64,000 bases of DNA from Tissierellia bacterium (GCA_012519495.1 JAAYQA010000084.1:23320-87319); one strand, 5' to 3'. Shown: positions 34,489 through 43,920, numbered from the stretch's first letter. A program made the numbers and translations. The notes: generated from the letters alone by a model not told the origin.

Positions 34489-35198
34489 TGAGTCAGCTCC
34501 AGGAACATTTTTTCCAATGTACCTTCGTGGTTTTCGCGGAGTTCATCCATTGTACCGATCGCGATGATTTTACCTTTGTTGATGATCGCAATCCGATCGC
34601 AAATGCGCTCGGCTACATCCAATACATGTGTTGAGAAAAACACGGTTTTTCCTTCTTCGCAACGAGCGCGCATATGTTCTTTCAGAGAAAAGGAAGACTT
34701 CGGATCCAGTCCGACCATGGGTTCATCCAGTATGAAGACATCGGGTTCATGAATCAATGCTGCAATTAAAGCCAGCTTTTGCTGCATCCCGTGTGAATAG
34801 GTACCGATCATGTCCTGCAGATCATTGCGTAAGTTAAACATGGTCGCATACTCGTTGATCTTGGCGTCCCGCACCTCCGGCGCCATGCGGAACATATCCG
34901 CTACAAAAGCGAGATACTCCGTACCGCGCAGCCTTTCATACAAAACCGGATTATCCGGTACATAGGCAATCTGTTCTTTTACTTTGAGCGGTTCTTCCAA
35001 TGTATCAATCCCGTTTACCAGAATATGTCCCTGATTCTGTTCCAGAAGACCTACGATCATTTTTATGGTAGTTGTTTTTCCCGCGCCATTGGGTCCCAAA
35101 AAACCGAAAATTTCCCCGCTTGGTACATCAAAGCTGATATTGTTTACCGCCAGGTTTCCCTTGGCATATCGTTTGCTTACATTACGTATCTCGATCAT
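34485..35198 (-). CDS. ABC transporter ATP-binding protein
   Basis: 237 residues. Walker A GFLGPNGAGKTTTIKMI, Walker B DVFILDEPMVGLDPK, H-loop VFFSTHVLDVAERICDRI. The signature region reads YSHGMQQKLALIAALIHEP, with S-H-G-M-Q instead of LSGGQ, as is usual in the ABC-2 exporter branch. ATG at 35198 with GGAGGTGATT. First gene of a long unit (ATPase, permease, RelA-like, AcpS-NnrD, alr). Confidence 0.93.
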   Translation of the reverse strand: MIEIRNVSKRYAKGNLAVNNISFDVPSGEIFGFLGPNGAGKTTTIKMIVGLLEQNQGHILVNGIDTLEEPLKVKEQIAYVPDNPVLYERLRGTEYLAFVADMFRMAPEVRDAKINEYATMFNLRNDLQDMIGTYSHGMQQKLALIAALIHEPDVFILDEPMVGLDPKSSFSLKEHMRARCEEGKTVFFSTHVLDVAERICDRIAIINKGKIIAIGTMDELRENHEGTLEKMFLELTQ

Positions 35199-35263
35199 GC
35201 AATCACCTCCGCATTTTTAGTATAACATACACAAAAGTACATAATCTGTCGATAGGATAACAA

Positions 35264-35292
35264 TTGCACTCTATGGCCGCGCGTTCTATAAT
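35264..35292 (+). promoter_or_regulatory. mnmH promoter, predicted leaderless transcript
   Basis: TTGCAC (35264-35269), 17-nt spacer, perfect TATAAT (35287-35292). The mnmH ATG is at 35299, seven bases past the -10, where transcription would normally begin. GAGGG at 35293-35297 is one base from the ATG, too close to act as a ribosome site. Confidence 0.82.
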
Positions 35293-35298
35293 GAGGGT

Positions 35299-36354
35299 AT
35301 GCATAATCAGATAACCATCGAAGAACTGAAAACAAAGACGGATGTCATCTACGTGGATGTCCGCACGCCGCAAGAATATACGCACGCGCATATTCCGGGT
35401 GCGGTTTCTCTTCCTGTGCTGAACGATGCGGAGCATAAGGAAGTCAGTATCATCTATACAAAAGCCGATAAAGACGAGGCACGAGCCATGGGAGTTCAAT
35501 ACGCATCGGCACGCTTGCCTGCACTCTTCACAAAAATCCAAGAACTCACCCTATCACATGACTATGTTGTCATGTATTGCTGGCGCGGTGGGTATCGGAG
35601 CCATGTCCTGTTCGGACTCCTTCATTCCTTAAGCGTACCCGTGTATAAACTGATCGGCGGATACAAAGAGTATCGCAAGTTTGTCAACCGCTCCTGGGCT
35701 ATTGCGCTCGACAAAAAACCGTTTATTTCTTTGTACGGGGATACGGGAACGGGTAAAACCGAACTGTTGCATGCACTCAAAAACAGAGAAGCATCCGTTA
35801 TTGACCTCGAAGGCTTGGCCGGTCACCGGGGTTCTCTTTTGGGCGGGATCGGGCTTCCGCAGCAGCCTTCCCAGAAAATGTTTGAGAGTGAATTGCAGGA
35901 TGCGTTGTTTTCGCTGCCGGAGGGGCCGGTTTTTATTGAAGGCGAGAGCCGGAAAATCGGAGACTTGTTTTTGCCGGATCTCGTGTATCAGACACTGAAA
36001 ACATCGCAAAAAATTCATATAACTTCCCCGGTATCACAGCGTATTCAACGTTTGAAAGAAGAATACGCCGTTTATCCTCCGGAGGAAATCCATGCGGCCA
36101 TACAGAAACTGATCCCTTTCATCGGAAACCAGGCCGTTTTATCCCTGCACGATGCATTAAAAGAAGGCCGAGTCGACGAAGCTATCCACGCACTTCTCAT
36201 CAACTACTACGATCCCCAATACCGTCACAGCAAAAAAGAGTACGCCGCAGAGCTTACCCATATAAACACCGAAACCGCAATCGAAGAACTGCTGCATGTA
36301 AGCAGGCAGTTGTTTACCGGTGCATTTGCTCCGGGCGGCCCTGCACCAGATTAA
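35299..36354 (+). CDS. mnmH: tRNA 2-selenouridine synthase
   Basis: 351 residues. N-terminal rhodanese domain (1-125) with the active Cys in VMYCWRGGYRS and family stretch VIYVDVRTPQEYTHAHIPGA. C-terminal P-loop domain (about 140-340): SLYGDTGTGKTELLHAL and LEGLAGHRGSLLGGIGLP. The enzyme replaces sulfur by selenium (via geranyl-thio) in wobble mnm5s2U of tRNA-Lys, -Glu and -Gln, so the organism should also have SelD; it is not in the window. Start is fixed by the rhodanese N-terminus; mRNA predicted leaderless. Confidence 0.94.
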   Translation: MHNQITIEELKTKTDVIYVDVRTPQEYTHAHIPGAVSLPVLNDAEHKEVSIIYTKADKDEARAMGVQYASARLPALFTKIQELTLSHDYVVMYCWRGGYRSHVLFGLLHSLSVPVYKLIGGYKEYRKFVNRSWAIALDKKPFISLYGDTGTGKTELLHALKNREASVIDLEGLAGHRGSLLGGIGLPQQPSQKMFESELQDALFSLPEGPVFIEGESRKIGDLFLPDLVYQTLKTSQKIHITSPVSQRIQRLKEEYAVYPPEEIHAAIQKLIPFIGNQAVLSLHDALKEGRVDEAIHALLINYYDPQYRHSKKEYAAELTHINTETAIEELLHVSRQLFTGAFAPGGPAPD

Positions 36355-36898
36355 AAGCCATCGCCCGAATCTCCTCCAGGACATCTTCTCTTTGTTCCAC
36401 CGGATATTCATCCGTGGCTGAAACGAAACAGTTGGTCCGATACTCCGCATGCACCGAACCGAAATACATGCGCAGCGGTTTGTATGTAGCAAAAAACGCG
36501 TCCTGTTCATAGGGTCCGCCGTGACACGAAACAAAAGCGCCGATCTTCCGCTTCATGCCTTCGGTGCTTTTTTGGCGTTTCGTTCGCTCCCAATACGGCT
36601 GTCCGCGGTCCATCACTTTCTTTAAGTCGGATGCCACTGAATAAAAGTACAAAGGTGAGCACAGGACCAGGATATCCGCATCGTCTATCGCGTCGTAAAA
36701 CACATGCATTTCATCTTTCAATATGCAAACACCGGTTTCATAGCAGCTTTCGCATCCGGTACACGGCAAAATGGAATAATCTTTTATATGAAGAAATTCC
36801 ACCTCATGTCCGGCTTTCTCCAGCCCTTCCTGAAAGGCACGCGCCATATGCCAGGTGTTCTTTTTTCTGTATCCTCCCAGAATAATTACCGCTTTCAT
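36314..36898 (-). CDS. Flavodoxin-fold FMN reductase with Cys4 motif (Isf-like)
   Basis: 194 residues. A flavodoxin-like NADPH-dependent FMN reductase with VIILGGYRKKNTWHMARAF at the phosphate loop and ILVLCSPLYFYSVASDLKKV, the flavin-contacting region. At about 46-58 the motif CTGCESCYETGVC gives C-x2-C-x2-C-x5-C, the spacing that binds a [4Fe-4S] cluster in archaeal-type iron-sulfur flavoproteins (Isf). Whether the cluster is present is inference. The 3' end overlaps the 3' end of mnmH on the other strand by 41 nt. Confidence 0.8.
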   Translation of the reverse strand: MKAVIILGGYRKKNTWHMARAFQEGLEKAGHEVEFLHIKDYSILPCTGCESCYETGVCILKDEMHVFYDAIDDADILVLCSPLYFYSVASDLKKVMDRGQPYWERTKRQKSTEGMKRKIGAFVSCHGGPYEQDAFFATYKPLRMYFGSVHAEYRTNCFVSATDEYPVEQREDVLEEIRAMAFNLVQGRPEQMHR

Positions 36899-36940
36899 TT
36901 TATCTCCCCTGCATAGTTGGTTCTACCGGATGGACGGGTG

Positions 36941-37525
36941 TTAATCGACCATACGGCTGTACAATCGAATCTCTTGTTGTTTAAGCATTTCTTTCCAGCG
37001 CGCATCGCTTAGCGCCCGGTGATTCAGATACAATGTCCGCTCCTGCGGTTGCAAAAGCACCGGCATCCGGTCATGTATGCCTTCCATGGCATCGGTCGCA
37101 GCCGTTGTGAGAATCGTGAAGCACGGGGTCTCCTCCCCGTCTATGAGAAAAACTTCCCATAGCCCTGCCATGGCAAGGAAGGGTTCTTCTCCTTGAAACA
37201 GATGCTTTTCTTTTTGCTTGCCCTCTCCTTTTTTCCATTCATAAAAACCGGTTGCAGGAACAATACAACGACGTTTTAAAAAGGCGTTTCGAAACGTGCG
37301 TTTTTCAACGGCCGTTTCTCCACGGGCGTTTATCAGCGGAGCTTTGGTGTAAGCCGGTGAAAAACCCCAGCGGAGCAGGCGAAGCTGTCCGTCCGAAAAG
37401 AGCACCGGGGCTCTGTCGGTCGGACGGACTTCTTCCTGTTTTTCATATACCATGCGCTGCTGTGCCAGTTTCCACGCCGTGATCAGTGCACCGATCTCTG
37501 TTTCAAAACTGTAACGGCCGCACAT
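36941..37525 (-). CDS. SRAP domain protein (YedK/HMCES, abasic site shield)
   Basis: 194 residues. Cys2 of MCGRYSF is the residue that forms a covalent thiazolidine with abasic sites after Met removal. Also visible: Asn-Ala-Arg-Gly-Glu (LINARGETAVEK, catalytic Glu), CIVPATGFYEWKK and IHDRMPVLLQPQE (active-site His). Complete SRAP fold length. Three bases after the tkt stop, so in the same transcript. Confidence 0.93.
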   Translation of the reverse strand: MCGRYSFETEIGALITAWKLAQQRMVYEKQEEVRPTDRAPVLFSDGQLRLLRWGFSPAYTKAPLINARGETAVEKRTFRNAFLKRRCIVPATGFYEWKKGEGKQKEKHLFQGEEPFLAMAGLWEVFLIDGEETPCFTILTTAATDAMEGIHDRMPVLLQPQERTLYLNHRALSDARWKEMLKQQEIRLYSRMVD

Positions 37526-37527
37526 GT

Positions 37528-39486
37528 TTACTCCTTATTCATCCGTTTGCGGGCTGCCTGACAAACGGCTTCGGTCGTGATTCCGAACTTTTCATAGATT
37601 TCTTCCCCGGGACCGGACGCGCCAAAGCTGCGCATACCGATAATCTCCCCGTCCAGGCCGGTATAGCGCTCCCAGCCAAAAACACCGGCCGCTTCAATCG
37701 CAATGCGATTGCGAACGGCTTTCGGCAGCACCTTTTCCTTATAGGCGGCATCCTGCTTTTCAAAAACCTCCCAGGAAGGCATGCTCACAACCCGGCAGAA
37801 GATGTCTTCTTTTGCCAATCGATCGGCCGCTTCCAGTGCCAGCTGCACCTCCGAACCGGTCGCAAGAAGGATCATCTGCGCCTCTTTCGGATCGTGCAGA
37901 ATATATGCGCCGCGCTTGGCATCCGCGCCTGTACCTTCCAGTTCCGGTACGGTTTGTCGCGTCAGTGCCAAAGCGGTCGGCCCATTGGTATGATCCATCG
38001 CATAATCCCAGGCGGCCAGCGTCTCCTTGCCGTCGGCCGGTCTGAACACCGTCATATTGGGGATGGAACGCAGCATGGTCAGATGTTCAATCGGCTGATG
38101 CGTCGGGCCGTCTTCCCCGACACCGATACTGTCGTGGGTGAAAATGTATACCACCGGCAATCCCATTAAGGCCGCCAAACGAATGGCCGGTTTCATATAG
38201 TCGGAAAATACGAGGAAAGTCGCACAATACGGACGCAGACCCCCGTGCAAGGCCATACCGTTTGCCATCGCCGCCATGGCGAACTCGCGGATGCCGAAAT
38301 GCAAATTGCTCCCTGCCCGATGCTCTCTTGTAAAGGAATCGCGTTGTTCCATTAATGATTTATTGGACGGCGCAAGATCCGCCGAGCCGCCGATCAGGTT
38401 TTCGCGTTTGTCCGCTATGGCATTTAACACCACCGAGGAAGATGCGCGGGTGGCCATGTCTTTTGCAAAGGAGAGCTCAACTTTGGCCGGTCCTTCCTGT
38501 CCGAAATATGCATCATAGCGTGCCGCCATTTCCGGATGCGCTGCAAAGAGCCGTTCTTTTTTCTCTTCCCAGGCACGGTAGAGTACATCGCCTCTTTCCG
38601 TGTAGGCTTTTCGGTATGCGCCGGCTTCATCCGGCAGGACAAACGGTTCGTGTTCCCAGGAAAACGCCTCGCGCGTCAAAGTCACATTTTCTTCTCCGAG
38701 GGCTTCCCCATGGGCTTTCGCCGTACCTACGCGGGGTGAACCGAATCCGATCTGCGTTCGTACTTCAATCAGCGTCGGCCGTTCCGCCTGTTTCGCTTCA
38801 TCAATGGCTTCCCGCAGGTCGTCTAAATTATTCCCGTCTTCAACCAAAAGGGTATGCCAGCCCAAGGCTTCATAGCGGCCACGTACGCTTTCTGTGAAAG
38901 CGATAGCCGTATCCCCTTCTATGGATATCTCATTGGAATCATACAATACAATCAACTTGTTCAGACAAAGGGCGCCGGCTAAGGAGGAGGCTTCATTGGT
39001 AACTCCTTCCATCATATCCCCGTCCGATGCCAGCACAAAGGTATAGTGATCAAACAGGCTTTCTCCGTCGACAGAAAACCGGGCTGCCAGATGCGCTTCC
39101 GCCAACGCCATCCCCACGCCCATTGCCAGTCCCTGGCCCAGCGGACCCGTCGTGGCTTCGACTCCCTCCGTGTCGCCGTATTCGGGATGTCCCGGTGTCC
39201 GGCTGCCGGTCTGACGGAAATTGCGCAGATCGTCTGCGGTTACGGCAAATCCGTGCACATGTAAAAGGGCGTATAAGAGCGCAGAACCGTGCCCGGCCGA
39301 AAGAATGAAACGGTCTCTGTCCGGCCATTCCGGATGGTTCGGGCTGATCTGCAATCGATCCTTCCAAAGAGCGAATGCCATGGGCGCCGCCCCCAAAGGC
39401 AGACCCGGGTGACCGGAATTGGCTGCCTGCACCGCATCCACCGAGAGCATGCGCAGCGCGCTGATCATCGTCATATCGTCATACAT
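37528..39486 (-). CDS. tkt: Transketolase (full length)
   Basis: 652 residues, all three domains in one chain. TPP motif ASDGDMMEGVTNEASSLAG with ASP and Asn ligands; AVQAANSGHPGLPLGAAPMA at the N-terminus; FGIREFAMAAMANGMALHGG with the catalytic Glu; YIFTHDSIGVGEDGPTHQPI with the conserved His. Pentose phosphate pathway enzyme. It is the housekeeping counterpart of the split enzyme at 6.98-8.75 kb. GAGG ahead of the ATG at 39486. Confidence 0.96.
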   Translation of the reverse strand: MYDDMTMISALRMLSVDAVQAANSGHPGLPLGAAPMAFALWKDRLQISPNHPEWPDRDRFILSAGHGSALLYALLHVHGFAVTADDLRNFRQTGSRTPGHPEYGDTEGVEATTGPLGQGLAMGVGMALAEAHLAARFSVDGESLFDHYTFVLASDGDMMEGVTNEASSLAGALCLNKLIVLYDSNEISIEGDTAIAFTESVRGRYEALGWHTLLVEDGNNLDDLREAIDEAKQAERPTLIEVRTQIGFGSPRVGTAKAHGEALGEENVTLTREAFSWEHEPFVLPDEAGAYRKAYTERGDVLYRAWEEKKERLFAAHPEMAARYDAYFGQEGPAKVELSFAKDMATRASSSVVLNAIADKRENLIGGSADLAPSNKSLMEQRDSFTREHRAGSNLHFGIREFAMAAMANGMALHGGLRPYCATFLVFSDYMKPAIRLAALMGLPVVYIFTHDSIGVGEDGPTHQPIEHLTMLRSIPNMTVFRPADGKETLAAWDYAMDHTNGPTALALTRQTVPELEGTGADAKRGAYILHDPKEAQMILLATGSEVQLALEAADRLAKEDIFCRVVSMPSWEVFEKQDAAYKEKVLPKAVRNRIAIEAAGVFGWERYTGLDGEIIGMRSFGASGPGEEIYEKFGITTEAVCQAARKRMNKE

Positions 39487-39498
39487 ACTATCTTCCTC

Positions 39499-40047
39499 CT
39501 ATTTTACAAAGCGGAGCATCCACAAAAGCGGCAATGTCTCCATCATCGTGCGGGTGGCCGGATCGGTCGGCTCAGTCTCTTCCAATGCCGCATAAACCGG
39601 CGGGCTGAAGAGTCCGCGGCTCAGATCACACGCTGACAACAAAGAAAACAGCAACGGATCTTCCGTTTCCCCCTGCTGCAGGCGGGCCAGATGCGCCTCG
39701 TTGTCGGTTTTAACCGGTTCGCTCGCCAGTGCATGAAAAAATGCGTCTTTTTCCGCCTGGAGCGTCTCTCCTTCCGCGGTACAATCCAAAAAGAACGCCA
39801 CGACGCTTTTATCCACTGCACGCAGATAAAATGCCTGCAAATGCGCTTCTTCCGGCATTTTGCGCGGCAGGATCCTGCCATGATGCGCGGGCTCGGCCGG
39901 TTCGATCCGTACAGCTCCTACCTCTTCCAGCGCGAAAACGACTGCTCCGATCAGGCAAACAAATGCTTTACTGTCCAAAGGGGAAAACAGGTGCTTCCCC
40001 TGCCTCTGAATCGCATGTGCCGCGCGTAAACTGATATCGGTTGTCAA
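39499..40047 (-). CDS. Hypothetical protein upstream of tkt
   Basis: 182 residues from a TTG at 40047, with a perfect GGAGGG six bases upstream; the frame is open further upstream but without a ribosome site. Alanine- and leucine-rich, mostly helical, no signal peptide or membrane helix (hydrophobic VCLIGAVVFALEEVGAVRI at about 28-46 is likely buried). I do not recognise it. First gene of the tkt-SRAP unit. Confidence 0.6.
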   Translation of the reverse strand: MTTDISLRAAHAIQRQGKHLFSPLDSKAFVCLIGAVVFALEEVGAVRIEPAEPAHHGRILPRKMPEEAHLQAFYLRAVDKSVVAFFLDCTAEGETLQAEKDAFFHALASEPVKTDNEAHLARLQQGETEDPLLFSLLSACDLSRGLFSPPVYAALEETEPTDPATRTMMETLPLLWMLRFVK

Positions 40048-40241
40048 TTCAATCCCTCCACGTATTTCAATAACTCTCAACCGCTTGCTACTCTGATACC
40101 CAATCTTACTGTTCCTATTGTAACGTATAAAAACGGTTTCTTGCACCTTTCAAAAAAGTGTAACCAAATGAATGATTGTGCGTCTGGATATGTGAAGAGG
40201 GATTTACGATAAAAACAAAAAAGATACGAGGAGGGTTCCCT

Positions 40242-41201
40242 ATGAAAAAGTTACTTGCCGTCGTTCTGTCTTCCCTGATTCTGCTTGCTGCCTGTGCCGC
40301 CACACCGACGGACACGGCTCCGGCTGAATCCCCGTCCGCCGGGGCAGAACGAACCGAAGCCGTCACAGCAGACAGTGCCTATGAAGAAGGAATTGCACCA
40401 AGCTCAATTGATGCGACCGCCTCTGCACCGCAGGAAAAAATGATTGAACGCTGGTTTCTTCACATGGAAACGGAAACTTTCGAAGAATCCTTTGAAAAGC
40501 TCCAGGACTCCATCGAAAAATACAACGCTTATCTCGACGGGGCAGACATTCACAATCAGACGATTTACGACCAGCAAAGGCATCGCACAGCCATGCTCAC
40601 CATTCGGGTCAATGCGGAAGATACCAACAAGCTGCTACAGGAAATACGCGGACTGGCGCATGTCGTAAACGAATCGCTGTCCAAAGATAATGTCACCATG
40701 CGATACGCCGATCTGGAAAGCCGTAAGAATATGCTGGAGGCAAAAGAAGTCCGCCTCACCCAACTTCTGGAAAAAGCGGAAAATATAGAAGATCTGATCG
40801 TTATTGAAAATCATCTTTCCGAAACCATCGCAGAAAAAGAAGAGATCCTCGGTCAATTGCAACATCTGGACCGGGATATTCAATGGCAGTTTATCGACAT
40901 TCAGCTCTATGAAGTATCCGACTACAGCCGTATCGAGCCGATGCAGATTTCATTCGGAACGCGGATTAAAAACACCTTCTCCGATACCTTCTTCGGCTTT
41001 GTCGTGTTTTTGGAAAATCTGCTGCTTGCAGCCATTCGCGCACTCCCCTATCTGTTCCTGTTCGTACTGTTGGGAATTGTCATTGCCGTCCTTTGGCGCA
41101 AAAATAAAAACCGTTTCCGATTCCACCGACCGAACAAAGCGAATGTAAAAACAGACGATGCGCTAAAAAAGCAAAACGAGCAAAAGAAGGATGCAGAGTA
41201 A
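40242..41201 (+). CDS. DUF4349 lipoprotein
   Basis: 319 residues from the ATG at 40242 (GGAGGG upstream). Lipobox LLAACAATP at about 15-23, then a low-complexity Ala/Thr/Glu-rich stretch to residue ~65. The DUF4349 core (about 70-230) has VNESLSKDNVTMRYADLESR and the coiled coil LEAKEVRLTQLLEKAENIEDLIVIE, followed by a C-terminal membrane helix (about 268-290) and a basic tail. Anchored outside the membrane at the N-terminus and across it at the C-terminus. Function unknown for the family. Confidence 0.87.
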   Translation: MKKLLAVVLSSLILLAACAATPTDTAPAESPSAGAERTEAVTADSAYEEGIAPSSIDATASAPQEKMIERWFLHMETETFEESFEKLQDSIEKYNAYLDGADIHNQTIYDQQRHRTAMLTIRVNAEDTNKLLQEIRGLAHVVNESLSKDNVTMRYADLESRKNMLEAKEVRLTQLLEKAENIEDLIVIENHLSETIAEKEEILGQLQHLDRDIQWQFIDIQLYEVSDYSRIEPMQISFGTRIKNTFSDTFFGFVVFLENLLLAAIRALPYLFLFVLLGIVIAVLWRKNKNRFRFHRPNKANVKTDDALKKQNEQKKDAE

Positions 41202-41218
41202 AGATGGAAACTGCATTC

Positions 41219-41728
41219 TTACCGCGCGGTTTTCATGGCTTGCAGCAAAGCCGATCGCACACGCATATAACGGTATATTACCGGGGAGGCCAGTTCTCCC
41301 CGGTTCATCATTTTATCCAATTCTTCGACTGTCACCCAACGGTAGTCTACCGTTTCCCCCGCTTGCAGGCATATCGCTGTTTCCTCTTCTTTTGTTGTTG
41401 TAAAAAAGCTCTCCCAGATTGACCGTCTCTCCCGCCTTCTCTCCAAGAGAAGAAGTTCCTCTTCTTTTGTGTTCAGTCCGGTTTCTTCCTTTAATTCGCG
41501 TACCGCACCGGCGGTAAAGGTCTCTCCTTGCAAAAGAGATCCCGCCGTGTTCTCCCAAAACAAAGGATAGGATTTGTTTTTGTCCCTTTGGGTGACCAGA
41601 AGCTTTCCCTCGCTGTTCATTACCCAAATATCCGCTATACCGTGATAGGTACCGGGCGCAAGTTCGGTTCCGCGCGCACATTGTCCGATTATATTCCCGA
41701 ATTGATCCGTTACATCCCATATTTCCAT
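41219..41728 (-). CDS. NUDIX hydrolase
   Basis: 169 residues. NUDIX box GSLLQGETFTAGAVRELKEE followed by TGL is complete. The N-terminal EIWDVTDQFGNIIGQCARG and GTYHGIADIWVMNSEGKLLV are like the isopentenyl-diphosphate isomerase/YfcD-like branch of NUDIX proteins (EELxDxVD..G). Substrate not predictable. Divergent from proB. Confidence 0.87.
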   Translation of the reverse strand: MEIWDVTDQFGNIIGQCARGTELAPGTYHGIADIWVMNSEGKLLVTQRDKNKSYPLFWENTAGSLLQGETFTAGAVRELKEETGLNTKEEELLLLERRRERRSIWESFFTTTKEEETAICLQAGETVDYRWVTVEELDKMMNRGELASPVIYRYMRVRSALLQAMKTAR

Positions 41729-41759
41729 TTAATCACCTGTCTTGTGTTTCTGCTGATAT

Positions 41760-41788
41760 TTGCGGGTAAAGCGCTAAAGAGGTACAAT
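41760..41788 (+). promoter_or_regulatory. proBA promoter
   Basis: TTGCGG (41760-41765), 17-nt spacer, TACAAT (41783-41788), about 35 nt before the proB ATG. Confidence 0.72.
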
Positions 41789-41822
41789 ACATGATAGTAA
41801 AATAAAACCGGAAGGAATCCCC

Positions 41823-42626
41823 ATGAACATCAGAGACAAACGCATCGTCATAAAGATCGGAACATCGACCCTGACACACGAATCCGGTCACATTAATATA
41901 CGCCGCTTTGAAGAACTGGTCAAGGTTTTGTCCGATCTGCAAAACGCCGGCGCGCATCTGATTCTCGTCTCCTCCGGCGCGATCGCCGTCGGGATGGGAA
42001 AGATCGGTTTGCGCGAAAAGCCGCTCGACATCCCCGGCACGCAGGCCTGTGCCGCCATTGGCCAGTGTGAACTTATGCATTTGTACGACACGCTTTTCGG
42101 GCGTTTCAATCACAATGTGGCGCAACTGCTTCTGACAAAAGACATCGTCGAAGATGATGAACGCCTGCAGCATGTGCAAAACACCCTGGATACGCTCTTG
42201 GATATGCATGTCATCCCCATTATCAACGAGAATGACACCGTCGCGATCGACGAACTCGTTTTTGGCGACAATGACACTTTGTCGGCTATGGTGGCTATTT
42301 TGTCGGATGCAGCCGGATTGATCATTTTATCGGATATCGACGGACTCTATACGTCCAATCCGCGCACCGATCCCACAGCTGCGTTTATTCCTTTTGTGGA
42401 TGTGGAAAAAGACGAAGTGGAGTCCATTGCTGCCGGCGTCGGTACGGCAAGAGGCACCGGCGGGATGGTTACGAAAATCCAGGCGGCCAAACTGTGCCAT
42501 CCGGCCGGGATTCCCCTGTGGATACTCAACGGATCCGACCCGCGGAATCTCTATGACTGGCTGGATGAAAAGCCGGTCGGAACCTATTTTACCCCGAAAG
42601 GAGATGCAGACCATGCAAACCGTTAA
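41823..42626 (+). CDS. proB: Glutamate 5-kinase (without PUA domain)
   Basis: 267 residues. First step of proline synthesis: ATP-dependent phosphorylation of glutamate. Family stretches: VIKIGTSTLTHESGHINIRR, HLILVSSGAIAVGMGKIG, IINENDTVAIDELVFGDND and GTARGTGGMVTKIQAAKLC. At 267 residues it ends after the kinase domain and lacks the C-terminal PUA domain (~100 residues) of the E. coli enzyme; short forms are known in Firmicutes. Overlaps proA by 14 nt. Confidence 0.96.
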   Translation: MNIRDKRIVIKIGTSTLTHESGHINIRRFEELVKVLSDLQNAGAHLILVSSGAIAVGMGKIGLREKPLDIPGTQACAAIGQCELMHLYDTLFGRFNHNVAQLLLTKDIVEDDERLQHVQNTLDTLLDMHVIPIINENDTVAIDELVFGDNDTLSAMVAILSDAAGLIILSDIDGLYTSNPRTDPTAAFIPFVDVEKDEVESIAAGVGTARGTGGMVTKIQAAKLCHPAGIPLWILNGSDPRNLYDWLDEKPVGTYFTPKGDADHANR

Positions 42627-43863
42627 AGAGATCGCCCAACGGGCCAAAGCTGTTCAGTCAACCGTTGCATTGCTGTCGGAAAAACAGAAGAACCGGGCTT
42701 TGCAATCCATTGCCGATACCCTCCGCAGTCATAAATCTAAGATTACACAGGCCAATGCAGAAGATATCCGGGCCGGTCAGAAAGCCGGCCTGCGTGCATC
42801 GCTGCTTGACCGTCTGCTCCTTACCGATGAACGCGTGGAAGCCATGGCCTGTGCGGTCGAAGATGTGATCCGCCTACCGGATCCGGTCGGACGCGTACTC
42901 TCCGGCGAGACCATGAAAGACGGCATGAAGCTCTTGAATATCCGCGTACCGCTGGGTGTCTGCGGCATCATTTATGAAGCCCGCCCCAATGTTACGGTCG
43001 ACGCCGCCTCCCTCTGTCTGAAAGCAGGCAATGTATCTGTATTGAAAGGCGGCAAGGAAGCTATCCGTTCCAATACCCTCTGTATGGATCTGATGCGGTC
43101 GGCCATCGAAAAAGCCGGTGTGCCGGCGGATGCCATGCAGCTGATTAAAGACACCTCGCGGGATGCTGCTGTAGCTCTCATGCACTGCAAGGATGATCTG
43201 GATGTACTGATCCCGCGGGGCGGGGCCGGGCTGATTGCCTCGGTCGTAGAAAATGCAAAGGTCCCCGTTATTGAAACGGGAACCGGAAACAATCATCTGT
43301 ATGTAGATGCCGGTGCGGATTTAGAACTGGCAGAAAGTATTCTTATCAATGCAAAAACACAGCGTCCTTCCGTTTGCAATGCCGTAGAAACGCTGTTGAT
43401 CCATGCATCGGAAGCGGAAACATTTCTTCCTGTGGTACAGGCCGCTATGGAATCACGCGGCGTCACCCTGCGCGTATGCGAAAAATGTGCAGCTATGCTC
43501 ACAAAGGCAGTGGAACAAGCCACCGAATCCGATTGGGAGACCGAATACATCGATCTGATTCTGGCCGTACGTATTGTAAAAGATATGACCGAGGCTCTGC
43601 ATCACATCCGCCGCTATGGTTCCGGTCATTCTGAAGCCATAGTAACCAATGACTATACACGTGCTGCCCGCTTTCAACAGGAAGTAGATGCCGCAGCCGT
43701 TTATGTAAACTGCTCCACCCGTTTTACCGACGGCGGAGAATTCGGCCTCGGTGCGGAAATCGGCATATCCACCCAAAAGCTCCACGTGCGCGGTCCCATG
43801 GGCCTAAGCGCTCTCACGAGCAACAAATATCTTATCTCCGGCAATGGACAGATACGAAAATAG
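42613..43863 (+). CDS. proA: Glutamate-5-semialdehyde dehydrogenase
   Basis: 416 residues from the ATG at 42613, eight to nine bases after AAAGGAG; another ATG at 42604 is too close to it. Catalytic Cys in TQRPSVCNAVETLL; VCGIIYEARPNVTVDAASLC and VLIPRGGAGLIASVVENAK are typical. Reduces glutamyl-5-phosphate to the semialdehyde. proC is not in the window. The stop lies within the terminator stem. Confidence 0.97.
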   Translation: MQTVKEIAQRAKAVQSTVALLSEKQKNRALQSIADTLRSHKSKITQANAEDIRAGQKAGLRASLLDRLLLTDERVEAMACAVEDVIRLPDPVGRVLSGETMKDGMKLLNIRVPLGVCGIIYEARPNVTVDAASLCLKAGNVSVLKGGKEAIRSNTLCMDLMRSAIEKAGVPADAMQLIKDTSRDAAVALMHCKDDLDVLIPRGGAGLIASVVENAKVPVIETGTGNNHLYVDAGADLELAESILINAKTQRPSVCNAVETLLIHASEAETFLPVVQAAMESRGVTLRVCEKCAAMLTKAVEQATESDWETEYIDLILAVRIVKDMTEALHHIRRYGSGHSEAIVTNDYTRAARFQQEVDAAAVYVNCSTRFTDGGEFGLGAEIGISTQKLHVRGPMGLSALTSNKYLISGNGQIRK

Positions 43864-43882
43864 AGCCTCAGGCTCTATTTTT
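43858..43882 (+). terminator. Terminator after proA
   Basis: AAATAGAGCC (43858-43867) pairs with GGCTCTATTT (43871-43880) across TCA, then Ts. Confidence 0.85.
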
Positions 43883-43887
43883 GCGTG

Positions 43888-43917
43888 AAAACCACGCAGA
43901 AAAAGAGGGCGTGGTTT
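43888..43917 (-). terminator. Terminator after the DUF438 gene
   Basis: Minus-strand stem AAACCACGC (43917-43909) and GCGTGGTTT (43897-43889), followed by TTC. It sits back to back with the proA terminator. Confidence 0.75.
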
Positions 43918-43920
43918 GTT

